Below are positions 34,901 through 45,828 of a stretch of 64,000 nucleotides of DNA, one piece after another (position 1 is the stretch's first letter; each line of letters starts with the position of its first letter). Position numbers and translations under genes: made by a program. The DNA comes from Closterium sp. Naga37s-1. Lineage: Eukaryota; Streptophyta; Zygnematophyceae; Desmidiales; Closteriaceae. The stretch covers positions 106,001 to 170,000 of the forward strand of contig CANJKZ010000428.1 of the NCBI GenBank assembly GCA_947471745.1. The letters are read 5' to 3'. The notes beneath the pieces are model-generated. The model was not told where the DNA came from, searched no databases, and saw only the letters and a list, made by a program, of their open reading frames with translations.

Positions 34901-37900
34901 GAGGAGCAAGAGCGAATGGAGGAAGAATGGGAGGAGAAAGAGCGGGAGGAGCAAGAGCGAATGGAGGAAGAATGGGAGGAGAAAGAGCGGGAGGAGCAAG
35001 AGCGAATGGAGGAAGAATGGGAGGAGAAAGAGCGGGAGGAGCAAGAGCGAATGGAGGAAGAATGGGAGGAGAAAGAGCGGGAGGAGCAAGAGCGAATGGA
35101 GGAAGAATGGGAGGAGAAAGAGCGGGAGGAGCAAGAGCGAATGGAGGAAGAATGGGAGGAGAAAGAGCGGGAGGAGCAAGAGCGAATGGAGGAAGAATGG
35201 GAGGAGAAAGAGCGGGAGGAGCAAGAGCGAATGGAGGAAGAATGGGAGGAGAAAGAGCGGGAGGAGCAAGAGCGAATGGAGGAAGAATGGGAGGAGAAAG
35301 AGCGGGAGGAGCAAGAGCGAATGGAGGAAGAATGGGAGGAGAAAGAGCGGGAGGAGCAAGAGCGAATGGAGGAAGAATGGGAGGAGAAAGAGCGGGAGGA
35401 GCAAGAGCGAATGGAGGAAGAATGGGAGGAGAAAGAGCGGGAGGAGCAAGAGCGAATGGAGGAAGAATGGGAGGAGAAAGAGCGGGAGGAGCAAGAGCGA
35501 ATGGAGGAAGAATGGGAGGAGAAAGAGCGGGAGGAGCAAGAGCGAATGGAGGAAGAATGGGAGGAGAAAGAGCGGGAGGAGCAAGAGCGAATGGAGGAAG
35601 AATGGGAGGAGAAAGAGCGGGAGGAGCAAGAGCGAATGGAGGAAGAATGGGAGGAGAAAGAGCGGGAGGAGCAAGAGCGAATGGAGGAAGAATGGGAGGA
35701 GAAAGAGCGGGAGGAGCAAGAGCGAATGGAGGAAGAATGGGAGGAGAAAGAGCGGGAGGAGCAAGAGCGAATGGAGGAAGAATGGGAGGAGAAAGAGCGG
35801 GAGGAGCAAGAGCGAATGGAGGAAGAATGGGAGGAGAAAGAGCGGGAGGAGCAAGAGCGAATGGAGGAAGAATGGGAGGAGAAAGAGCGGGAGGAGCAAG
35901 AGCGAATGGAGGAAGAATGGGAGGAGAAAGAGCGGGAGGAGCAAGAGCGAATGGAGGAAGAATGGGAGGAGAAAGAGCGGGAGGAGCAAGAGCGAATGGA
36001 GGAAGAATGGGAGGAGAAAGAGCGGGAGGAGCAAGAGCGAATGGAGGAAGAATGGGAGGAGAAAGAGCGGGAGGAGCAAGAGCGAATGGAGGAAGAATGG
36101 GAGGAGAAAGAGCGGGAGGAGCAAGAGCGAATGGAGGAAGAATGGGAGGAGAAAGAGCGGGAGGAGCAAGAGCGAATGGAGGAAGAATGGGAGGAGAAAG
36201 AGCGGGAGGAGCAAGAGCGAATGGAGGAAGAATGGGAGGAGAAAGAGCGGGAGGAGCAAGAGCGAATGGAGGAAGAATGGGAGGAGAAAGAGCGGGAGGA
36301 GCAAGAGCGAATGGAGGAAGAATGGGAGGAGAAAGAGCGGGAGGAGCAAGAGCGAATGGAGGAAGAATGGGAGGAGAAAGAGCGGGAGGAGCAAGAGCGA
36401 ATGGAGGAAGAATGGGAGGAGAAAGAGCGGGAGGAGCAAGAGCGAATGGAGGAAGAATGGGAGGAGAAAGAGCGGGAGGAGCAAGAGCGAATGGAGGAAG
36501 AATGGGAGGAGAAAGAGCGGGAGGAGCAAGAGCGAATGGAGGAAGAATGGGAGGAGAAAGAGCGGGAGGAGCAAGAGCGAATGGAGGAAGAATGGGAGGA
36601 GAAAGAGCGGGAGGAGCAAGAGCGAATGGAGGAAGAATGGGAGGAGAAAGAGCGGGAGGAGCAAGAGCGAATGGAGGAAGAATGGGAGGAGAAAGAGCGG
36701 GAGGAGCAAGAGCGAATGGAGGAAGAATGGGAGGAGAAAGAGCGGGAGGAGCAAGAGCGAATGGAGGAAGAATGGGAGGAGAAAGAGCGGGAGGAGCAAG
36801 AGCGAATGGAGGAAGAATGGGAGGAGAAAGAGCGGGAGGAGCAAGAGCGAATGGAGGAAGAATGGGAGGAGAAAGAGCGGGAGGAGCAAGAGCGAATGGA
36901 GGAAGAATGGGAGGAGAAAGAGCGGGAGGAGCAAGAGCGAATGGAGGAAGAATGGGAGGAGAAAGAGCGGGAGGAGCAAGAGCGAATGGAGGAAGAATGG
37001 GAGGAGAAAGAGCGGGAGGAGCAAGAGCGAATGGAGGAAGAATGGGAGGAGAAAGAGCGGGAGGAGCAAGAGCGAATGGAGGAAGAATGGGAGGAGAAAG
37101 AGCGGGAGGAGCAAGAGCGAATGGAGGAAGAATGGGAGGAGAAAGAGCGGGAGGAGCAAGAGCGAATGGAGGAAGAATGGGAGGAGAAAGAGCGGGAGGA
37201 GCAAGAGCGAATGGAGGAAGAATGGGAGGAGAAAGAGCGGGAGGAGCAAGAGCGAATGGAGGAAGAATGGGAGGAGAAAGAGCGGGAGGAGCAAGAGCGA
37301 ATGGAGGAAGAATGGGAGGAGAAAGAGCGGGAGGAGCAAGAGCGAATGGAGGAAGAATGGGAGGAGAAAGAGCGGGAGGAGCAAGAGCGAATGGAGGAAG
37401 AATGGGAGGAGAAAGAGCGGGAGGAGCAAGAGCGAATGGAGGAAGAATGGGAGGAGAAAGAGCGGGAGGAGCAAGAGCGAATGGAGGAAGAATGGGAGGA
37501 GAAAGAGCGGGAGGAGCAAGAGCGAATGGAGGAAGAATGGGAGGAGAAAGAGCGGGAGGAGCAAGAGCGAATGGAGGAAGAATGGGAGGAGAAAGAGCGG
37601 GAGGAGCAAGAGCGAATGGAGGAAGAATGGGAGGAGAAAGAGCGGGAGGAGCAAGAGCGAATGGAGGAAGAATGGGAGGAGAAAGAGCGGGAGGAGCAAG
37701 AGCGAATGGAGGAAGAATGGGAGGAGAAAGAGCGGGAGGAGCAAGAGCGAATGGAGGAAGAATGGGAGGAGAAAGAGCGGGAGGAGCAAGAGCGAATGGA
37801 GGAAGAATGGGAGGAGAAAGAGCGGGAGGAGCAAGAGCGAATGGAGGAAGAATGGGAGGAGAAAGAGCGGGAGGAGCAAGAGCGAATGGAGGAAGAATGG

Positions 37901-40900
37901 GAGGAGAAAGAGCGGGAGGAGCAAGAGCGAATGGAGGAAGAATGGGAGGAGAAAGAGCGGGAGGAGCAAGAGCGAATGGAGGAAGAATGGGAGGAGAAAG
38001 AGCGGGAGGAGCAAGAGCGAATGGAGGAAGAATGGGAGGAGAAAGAGCGGGAGGAGCAAGAGCGAATGGAGGAAGAATGGGAGGAGAAAGAGCGGGAGGA
38101 GCAAGAGCGAATGGAGGAAGAATGGGAGGAGAAAGAGCGGGAGGAGCAAGAGCGAATGGAGGAAGAATGGGAGGAGAAAGAGCGGGAGGAGCAAGAGCGA
38201 ATGGAGGAAGAATGGGAGGAGAAAGAGCGGGAGGAGCAAGAGCGAATGGAGGAAGAATGGGAGGAGAAAGAGCGGGAGGAGCAAGAGCGAATGGAGGAAG
38301 AATGGGAGGAGAAAGAGCGGGAGGAGCAAGAGCGAATGGAGGAAGAATGGGAGGAGAAAGAGCGGGAGGAGCAAGAGCGAATGGAGGAAGAATGGGAGGA
38401 GAAAGAGCGGGAGGAGCAAGAGCGAATGGAGGAAGAATGGGAGGAGAAAGAGCGGGAGGAGCAAGAGCGAATGGAGGAAGAATGGGAGGAGAAAGAGCGG
38501 GAGGAGCAAGAGCGAATGGAGGAAGAATGGGAGGAGAAAGAGCGGGAGGAGCAAGAGCGAATGGAGGAAGAATGGGAGGAGAAAGAGCGGGAGGAGCAAG
38601 AGCGAATGGAGGAAGAATGGGAGGAGAAAGAGCGGGAGGAGCAAGAGCGAATGGAGGAAGAATGGGAGGAGAAAGAGCGGGAGGAGCAAGAGCGAATGGA
38701 GGAAGAATGGGAGGAGAAAGAGCGGGAGGAGCAAGAGCGAATGGAGGAAGAATGGGAGGAGAAAGAGCGGGAGGAGCAAGAGCGAATGGAGGAAGAATGG
38801 GAGGAGAAAGAGCGGGAGGAGCAAGAGCGAATGGAGGAAGAATGGGAGGAGAAAGAGCGGGAGGAGCAAGAGCGAATGGAGGAAGAATGGGAGGAGAAAG
38901 AGCGGGAGGAGCAAGAGCGAATGGAGGAAGAATGGGAGGAGAAAGAGCGGGAGGAGCAAGAGCGAATGGAGGAAGAATGGGAGGAGAAAGAGCGGGAGGA
39001 GCAAGAGCGAATGGAGGAAGAATGGGAGGAGAAAGAGCGGGAGGAGCAAGAGCGAATGGAGGAAGAATGGGAGGAGAAAGAGCGGGAGGAGCAAGAGCGA
39101 ATGGAGGAAGAATGGGAGGAGAAAGAGCGGGAGGAGCAAGAGCGAATGGAGGAAGAATGGGAGGAGAAAGAGCGGGAGGAGCAAGAGCGAATGGAGGAAG
39201 AATGGGAGGAGAAAGAGCGGGAGGAGCAAGAGCGAATGGAGGAAGAATGGGAGGAGAAAGAGCGGGAGGAGCAAGAGCGAATGGAGGAAGAATGGGAGGA
39301 GAAAGAGCGGGAGGAGCAAGAGCGAATGGAGGAAGAATGGGAGGAGAAAGAGCGGGAGGAGCAAGAGCGAATGGAGGAAGAATGGGAGGAGAAAGAGCGG
39401 GAGGAGCAAGAGCGAATGGAGGAAGAATGGGAGGAGAAAGAGCGGGAGGAGCAAGAGCGAATGGAGGAAGAATGGGAGGAGAAAGAGCGGGAGGAGCAAG
39501 AGCGAATGGAGGAAGAATGGGAGGAGAAAGAGCGGGAGGAGCAAGAGCGAATGGAGGAAGAATGGGAGGAGAAAGAGCGGGAGGAGCAAGAGCGAATGGA
39601 GGAAGAATGGGAGGAGAAAGAGCGGGAGGAGCAAGAGCGAATGGAGGAAGAATGGGAGGAGAAAGAGCGGGAGGAGCAAGAGCGAATGGAGGAAGAATGG
39701 GAGGAGAAAGAGCGGGAGGAGCAAGAGCGAATGGAGGAAGAATGGGAGGAGAAAGAGCGGGAGGAGCAAGAGCGAATGGAGGAAGAATGGGAGGAGAAAG
39801 AGCGGGAGGAGCAAGAGCGAATGGAGGAAGAATGGGAGGAGAAAGAGCGGGAGGAGCAAGAGCGAATGGAGGAAGAATGGGAGGAGAAAGAGCGGGAGGA
39901 GCAAGAGCGAATGGAGGAAGAATGGGAGGAGAAAGAGCGGGAGGAGCAAGAGCGAATGGAGGAAGAATGGGAGGAGAAAGAGCGGGAGGAGCAAGAGCGA
40001 ATGGAGGAAGAATGGGAGGAGAAAGAGCGGGAGGAGCAAGAGCGAATGGAGGAAGAATGGGAGGAGAAAGAGCGGGAGGAGCAAGAGCGAATGGAGGAAG
40101 AATGGGAGGAGAAAGAGCGGGAGGAGCAAGAGCGAATGGAGGAAGAATGGGAGGAGAAAGAGCGGGAGGAGCAAGAGCGAATGGAGGAAGAATGGGAGGA
40201 GAAAGAGCGGGAGGAGCAAGAGCGAATGGAGGAAGAATGGGAGGAGAAAGAGCGGGAGGAGCAAGAGCGAATGGAGGAAGAATGGGAGGAGAAAGAGCGG
40301 GAGGAGCAAGAGCGAATGGAGGAAGAATGGGAGGAGAAAGAGCGGGAGGAGCAAGAGCGAATGGAGGAAGAATGGGAGGAGAAAGAGCGGGAGGAGCAAG
40401 AGCGAATGGAGGAAGAATGGGAGGAGAAAGAGCGGGAGGAGCAAGAGCGAATGGAGGAAGAATGGGAGGAGAAAGAGCGGGAGGAGCAAGAGCGAATGGA
40501 GGAAGAATGGGAGGAGAAAGAGCGGGAGGAGCAAGAGCGAATGGAGGAAGAATGGGAGGAGAAAGAGCGGGAGGAGCAAGAGCGAATGGAGGAAGAATGG
40601 GAGGAGAAAGAGCGGGAGGAGCAAGAGCGAATGGAGGAAGAATGGGAGGAGAAAGAGCGGGAGGAGCAAGAGCGAATGGAGGAAGAATGGGAGGAGAAAG
40701 AGCGGGAGGAGCAAGAGCGAATGGAGGAAGAATGGGAGGAGAAAGAGCGGGAGGAGCAAGAGCGAATGGAGGAAGAATGGGAGGAGAAAGAGCGGGAGGA
40801 GCAAGAGCGAATGGAGGAAGAATGGGAGGAGAAAGAGCGGGAGGAGCAAGAGCGAATGGAGGAAGAATGGGAGGAGAAAGAGCGGGAGGAGCAAGAGCGA

Positions 40901-43900
40901 ATGGAGGAAGAATGGGAGGAGAAAGAGCGGGAGGAGCAAGAGCGAATGGAGGAAGAATGGGAGGAGAAAGAGCGGGAGGAGCAAGAGCGAATGGAGGAAG
41001 AATGGGAGGAGAAAGAGCGGGAGGAGCAAGAGCGAATGGAGGAAGAATGGGAGGAGAAAGAGCGGGAGGAGCAAGAGCGAATGGAGGAAGAATGGGAGGA
41101 GAAAGAGCGGGAGGAGCAAGAGCGAATGGAGGAAGAATGGGAGGAGAAAGAGCGGGAGGAGCAAGAGCGAATGGAGGAAGAATGGGAGGAGAAAGAGCGG
41201 GAGGAGCAAGAGCGAATGGAGGAAGAATGGGAGGAGAAAGAGCGGGAGGAGCAAGAGCGAATGGAGGAAGAATGGGAGGAGAAAGAGCGGGAGGAGCAAG
41301 AGCGAATGGAGGAAGAATGGGAGGAGAAAGAGCGGGAGGAGCAAGAGCGAATGGAGGAAGAATGGGAGGAGAAAGAGCGGGAGGAGCAAGAGCGAATGGA
41401 GGAAGAATGGGAGGAGAAAGAGCGGGAGGAGCAAGAGCGAATGGAGGAAGAATGGGAGGAGAAAGAGCGGGAGGAGCAAGAGCGAATGGAGGAAGAATGG
41501 GAGGAGAAAGAGCGGGAGGAGCAAGAGCGAATGGAGGAAGAATGGGAGGAGAAAGAGCGGGAGGAGCAAGAGCGAATGGAGGAAGAATGGGAGGAGAAAG
41601 AGCGGGAGGAGCAAGAGCGAATGGAGGAAGAATGGGAGGAGAAAGAGCGGGAGGAGCAAGAGCGAATGGAGGAAGAATGGGAGGAGAAAGAGCGGGAGGA
41701 GCAAGAGCGAATGGAGGAAGAATGGGAGGAGAAAGAGCGGGAGGAGCAAGAGCGAATGGAGGAAGAATGGGAGGAGAAAGAGCGGGAGGAGCAAGAGCGA
41801 ATGGAGGAAGAATGGGAGGAGAAAGAGCGGGAGGAGCAAGAGCGAATGGAGGAAGAATGGGAGGAGAAAGAGCGGGAGGAGCAAGAGCGAATGGAGGAAG
41901 AATGGGAGGAGAAAGAGCGGGAGGAGCAAGAGCGAATGGAGGAAGAATGGGAGGAGAAAGAGCGGGAGGAGCAAGAGCGAATGGAGGAAGAATGGGAGGA
42001 GAAAGAGCGGGAGGAGCAAGAGCGAATGGAGGAAGAATGGGAGGAGAAAGAGCGGGAGGAGCAAGAGCGAATGGAGGAAGAATGGGAGGAGAAAGAGCGG
42101 GAGGAGCAAGAGCGAATGGAGGAAGAATGGGAGGAGAAAGAGCGGGAGGAGCAAGAGCGAATGGAGGAAGAATGGGAGGAGAAAGAGCGGGAGGAGCAAG
42201 AGCGAATGGAGGAAGAATGGGAGGAGAAAGAGCGGGAGGAGCAAGAGCGAATGGAGGAAGAATGGGAGGAGAAAGAGCGGGAGGAGCAAGAGCGAATGGA
42301 GGAAGAATGGGAGGAGAAAGAGCGGGAGGAGCAAGAGCGAATGGAGGAAGAATGGGAGGAGAAAGAGCGGGAGGAGCAAGAGCGAATGGAGGAAGAATGG
42401 GAGGAGAAAGAGCGGGAGGAGCAAGAGCGAATGGAGGAAGAATGGGAGGAGAAAGAGCGGGAGGAGCAAGAGCGAATGGAGGAAGAATGGGAGGAGAAAG
42501 AGCGGGAGGAGCAAGAGCGAATGGAGGAAGAATGGGAGGAGAAAGAGCGGGAGGAGCAAGAGCGAATGGAGGAAGAATGGGAGGAGAAAGAGCGGGAGGA
42601 GCAAGAGCGAATGGAGGAAGAATGGGAGGAGAAAGAGCGGGAGGAGCAAGAGCGAATGGAGGAAGAATGGGAGGAGAAAGAGCGGGAGGAGCAAGAGCGA
42701 ATGGAGGAAGAATGGGAGGAGAAAGAGCGGGAGGAGCAAGAGCGAATGGAGGAAGAATGGGAGGAGAAAGAGCGGGAGGAGCAAGAGCGAATGGAGGAAG
42801 AATGGGAGGAGAAAGAGCGGGAGGAGCAAGAGCGAATGGAGGAAGAATGGGAGGAGAAAGAGCGGGAGGAGCAAGAGCGAATGGAGGAAGAATGGGAGGA
42901 GAAAGAGCGGGAGGAGCAAGAGCGAATGGAGGAAGAATGGGAGGAGAAAGAGCGGGAGGAGCAAGAGCGAATGGAGGAAGAATGGGAGGAGAAAGAGCGG
43001 GAGGAGCAAGAGCGAATGGAGGAAGAATGGGAGGAGAAAGAGCGGGAGGAGCAAGAGCGAATGGAGGAAGAATGGGAGGAGAAAGAGCGGGAGGAGCAAG
43101 AGAAGAGCGAATGGAGGAAGAATGGGAGGAGAAAGAGCGGGAGGAGCAAGAGCGAATGGAGGAAGAATGGGAGGAGAAAGAGCGGGAGGAGCAAGAGCGA
43201 ATGGAGGAAGAATGGGAGGAGAAAGAGCGGGAGGAGCAAGAGCGAATGGAGGAAGAATGGGAGGAGAAAGAGCGGGAGGAGCAAGAGCGAATGGAGGAAG
43301 AATGGGAGGAGAAAGAGCGGGAGGAGCAAGAGCGAATGGAGGAAGAATGGGAGGAGAAAGAGCGGGAGGAGCAAGAGCGAATGGAGGAAGAATGGGAGGA
43401 GAAAGAGCGGGAGGAGCAAGAGCGAATGGAGGAAGAATGGGAGGAGAAAGAGCGGGAGGAGCAAGAGCGAATGGAGGAAGAATGGGAGGAGAAAGAGCGG
43501 GAGGAGCAAGAGCGAATGGAGGAAGAATGGGAGGAGAAAGAGCGGGAGGAGCAAGAGCGAATGGAGGAAGAATGGGAGGAGAAAGAGCGGGAGGAGCAAG
43601 AGCGAATGGAGGAAGAATGGGAGGAGAAAGAGCGGGAGGAGCAAGAGCGAATGGAGGAAGAATGGGAGGAGAAAGAGCGGGAGGAGCAAGAGCGAATGGA
43701 GGAAGAATGGGAGGAGAAAGAGCGGGAGGAGCAAGAGCGAATGGAGGAAGAATGGGAGGAGAAAGAGCGGGAGGAGCAAGAGCGAATGGAGGAAGAATGG
43801 GAGGAGAAAGAGCGGGAGGAGCAAGAGCGAATGGAGGAAGAATGGGAGGAGAAAGAGCGGGAGGAGCAAGAGCGAATGGAGGAAGAATGGGAGGAGAAAG

Positions 43901-45828
43901 AGCGGGAGGAGCAAGAGCGAATGGAGGAAGAATGGGAGGAGAAAGAGCGGGAGGAGCAAGAGCGAATGGAGGAAGAATGGGAGGAGAAAGAGCGGGAGGA
44001 GCAAGAGCGAATGGAGGAAGAATGGGAGGAGAAAGAGCGGGAGGAGCAAGAGCGAATGGAGGAAGAATGGGAGGAGAAAGAGCGGGAGGAGCAAGAGCGA
44101 ATGGAGGAAGAATGGGAGGAGAAAGAGCGGGAGGAGCAAGAGCGAATGGAGGAAGAATGGGAGGAGAAAGAGCGGGAGGAGCAAGAGCGAATGGAGGAAG
44201 AATGGGAGGAGAAAGAGCGGGAGGAGCAAGAGCGAATGGAGGAAGAATGGGAGGAGAAAGAGCGGGAGGAGCAAGAGCGAATGGAGGAAGAATGGGAGGA
44301 GAAAGAGCGGGAGGAGCAAGAGCGAATGGAGGAAGAATGGGAGGAGAAAGAGCGGGAGGAGCAAGAGCGGAGGAGGCGCATGTGTGACTGACAGGTATGT
44401 GAGGTTGGAGAGGAGTGCCAAGGTGCTGGGGATGAACCCCGTTAACTGATTGTACCGCATGTCACTGTCACGTGGAATAGAAGGCACGAATGAGAATGGA
44501 AGGGGAGGAAGGACGGTGGAAATGACTCCCGCGTTATTTTAATCAAGCAGCCACACTTCAGAAGTGGAATTTCTACAACTCAAAAATAGAACTAATGCTT
44601 TTTCTCTAAACGTTTTCAGACACTACGTCATGGCAGCAAACTCTTAGTTGGTAAGTAAGTTGGTCATGCGCGTGTACTGGGTGCAACAGCTTGTGCGTAC
44701 ATCCACACTAGACATTCACTCACAAGGAAAGAAGGCTGGAGAGGTTTCCAACCTCCAGTGGTATGCTGCCAGTTATCTTGTTCACACTTAAATCCCTGCA
44801 CGCCCAACATACCGGGCAATATGCAATGCAAGACACACGGGCAATGCAACACAAGACAGGTTCAGGGACGTAAGTGCAGCGTGAGGGTGAGGTGACTGGC
44901 AAGACACGGCACATGCGACTACAACAGGTGTCAAAAAGGAGAGAAAACTGAGACACGTCTCCGGGAGAGAGGAGAGGAGATGTGCTTACAGGTACTTGAG
45001 GTGGCTCAGGTTGCCGATTGCAGAGGGCAAGTTGCCAATGAGGGCGTTGCTGCTCAGGTTGCTGTGAGAGAGAGCACGGGGGCACATGAGATTGCTTGCA
45101 GAGTGGTTAGAAGGGGACAGAGAGGTGGGGGGTTTCTTTCTACCAGTGAAGAGGAAGTGGAGAAAGCTTGAGGTTGTTCTATAAGGATTCTGTATCCATG
45201 AGCAATCTGTGAAGAGGGAATGGAGCAAGCAATGCCAGCACCCGTGCATACACACGAGCAAGAGAGCATGTGGCTGTGTGGGGATGTGCGTGGCCATGTG
45301 CATGCATGAGTCAGTGAGATAGTGCGTGAGTGAGTGCGTGAGATTAAGAGTGAGGGAGTGAGGGAGTGAGGGAGTGAGGGAGTGAGAGTGCGCGTACAGG
45401 GAAGTGAGGGCACTGAGGTCGCTGATGTAACTCGGAAGCACGCACTCCATGCCCGCATCCCACAACGACCTGATGGGCCAACGACAGACAGAGGGCGAGA
45501 GAGGCTTATCATTGGGCAGAAGTGGGAAGGGCGTGGAGTGGAGTGGAGTGGAGTGGAGTGGAGTGGAGACACAGTGACCAAAGCTGGGAAGGTGGAATAC
45601 GCCAAGACGAGAGAGGCAAAAGTATGTTCCTCCTCCCCCCTCCACACTCACATGCTCCCAACCCACCCAACCCTGCTGCCATTCCTCCCACCCCCCTCGA
45701 CACTCACAAGCTCTGAACCATCCCCGCGCCATCGCACGTCAGTCCTGGCGCATTGGCGCAATCCGTGCCTTCCGCCCATGCGGTGTACGTCAGCCCGCAC
45801 GCGGACGACAGCTGGCGCAGCACGGAGA
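25062..45828 (-). CDS. LRR gene B: 14 LRRs, Cys module, hydrophobic C-terminal tail
   Basis: Exons, 5' to 3': 45828-45708 (N-terminal cap: GLTYTAWAEG, DCANAPGLTC), 45469-45398, 45061-44990, 44795-44724, 44464-44393, 29045-28974, 28769-28698, 28419-28348, 27972-27901, 27461-27396, 26989-26918, 26570-26499, 26293-26222, 25980-25909, 25693-25622, 25406-25294, 25144-25062. Phases agree throughout. All LRR exons are 72 nt except 27461-27396 (66 nt, unusual acceptor, possibly degenerate). Repeats such as DLSVNKITGSIPLEVGNL are plant-type. The 25406-25294 exon repeats the gene A cysteine pattern (DKCDVKQ, FCDRCMQFCTIC). The last exon ends PALVLLTSALLMTLCFFLL, resembling a GPI-attachment signal or a short anchor. 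The signal-peptide exon upstream of 45828 was not found: no in-frame ATG suits. One intron is 15.3 kb. No kinase domain. Confidence 0.8.
27044..27316. repeat. (GGTAT)n pentamer array
   Basis: About 50 GGTAT units with a few variants, followed by GGCAT/GGCAC units to about 27370, in a gene B intron. All frames stay open; not coding. Confidence 0.95.
27396..27461 (-). other. Atypical 66-nt LRR exon of gene B
   Basis: Encodes QKNRFQGPLPAAVGNLTALT and onward, lacking the usual first two residues. The acceptor would be GGAGAG just before GCAGAAG. All other LRR exons of gene B are 72 nt with CAG or TAG acceptors, so this exon may be decaying or use another boundary. Confidence 0.55.
28921..28957. 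repeat. AGGAGC hexamer run
   Basis: About six AGGAGC units in the intron just beyond the donor of exon 29045-28974. Confidence 0.85.
29385..30108. repeat. 15-bp minisatellite (GAGTGGATGGGTGGT)
   Basis: About 48 units. The first third mixes GAGTGAGTGGGTGGT with the main form and the rest is almost uniform. It is the first of three arrays in the 15.3-kb intron of gene B (44392-29046). In the gene sense it reads C-rich (CACCCATCCACTCAC). Confidence 0.95.
30147..30177. other. Tandem GAGGCGCCT palindrome cores
   Basis: Two GAGGCGCCT cores occur in a row (30151 and 30162), the second ending CTCAAAG. It is a compound member of the palindrome family at 4886, 11395 and 16159, between the 15-bp arrays in the gene B intron. 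Confidence 0.7.
30342..31010. repeat. 15-bp minisatellite (GCAAAGGCAGGGGGA)
   Basis: About 44 units with GGGGGA or GGAGGA variants, directly preceding and sequence-related to the 45-bp array. Likely the ancestral period from which the 45-bp unit arose. Confidence 0.93.
31021..44370. repeat. Giant 45-bp satellite-like array, about 296 units
   Basis: 13.3 kb of a 45-bp unit that translates in one plus frame as RMEEEWEEKEREEQE. The array begins about 23 bases beyond the donor of gene B exon 44464-44393 and fills most of a 15.3-kb intron. Units look identical from about 32310 to 43095. Four small insertions (near 31570, 31893, 32297 and 43100) shift frames, yet no frame meets a stop, so ORFs of over 4200 codons exist in all six frames. 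In-phase gene B exons on either side show it is intronic in that gene. An independent plus-strand gene is not supported: no exon structure or promoter, and equal openness in every frame. Confidence 0.95.

Noticed and set aside
30225..44487. Six overlapping ORFs of over 4200 codons across the 45-bp array
   Set aside because: All six frames are equally open because the unit has no stops and is a multiple of three. Flanking LRR exons in phase place the array in an intron. No codon or start evidence for a gene.
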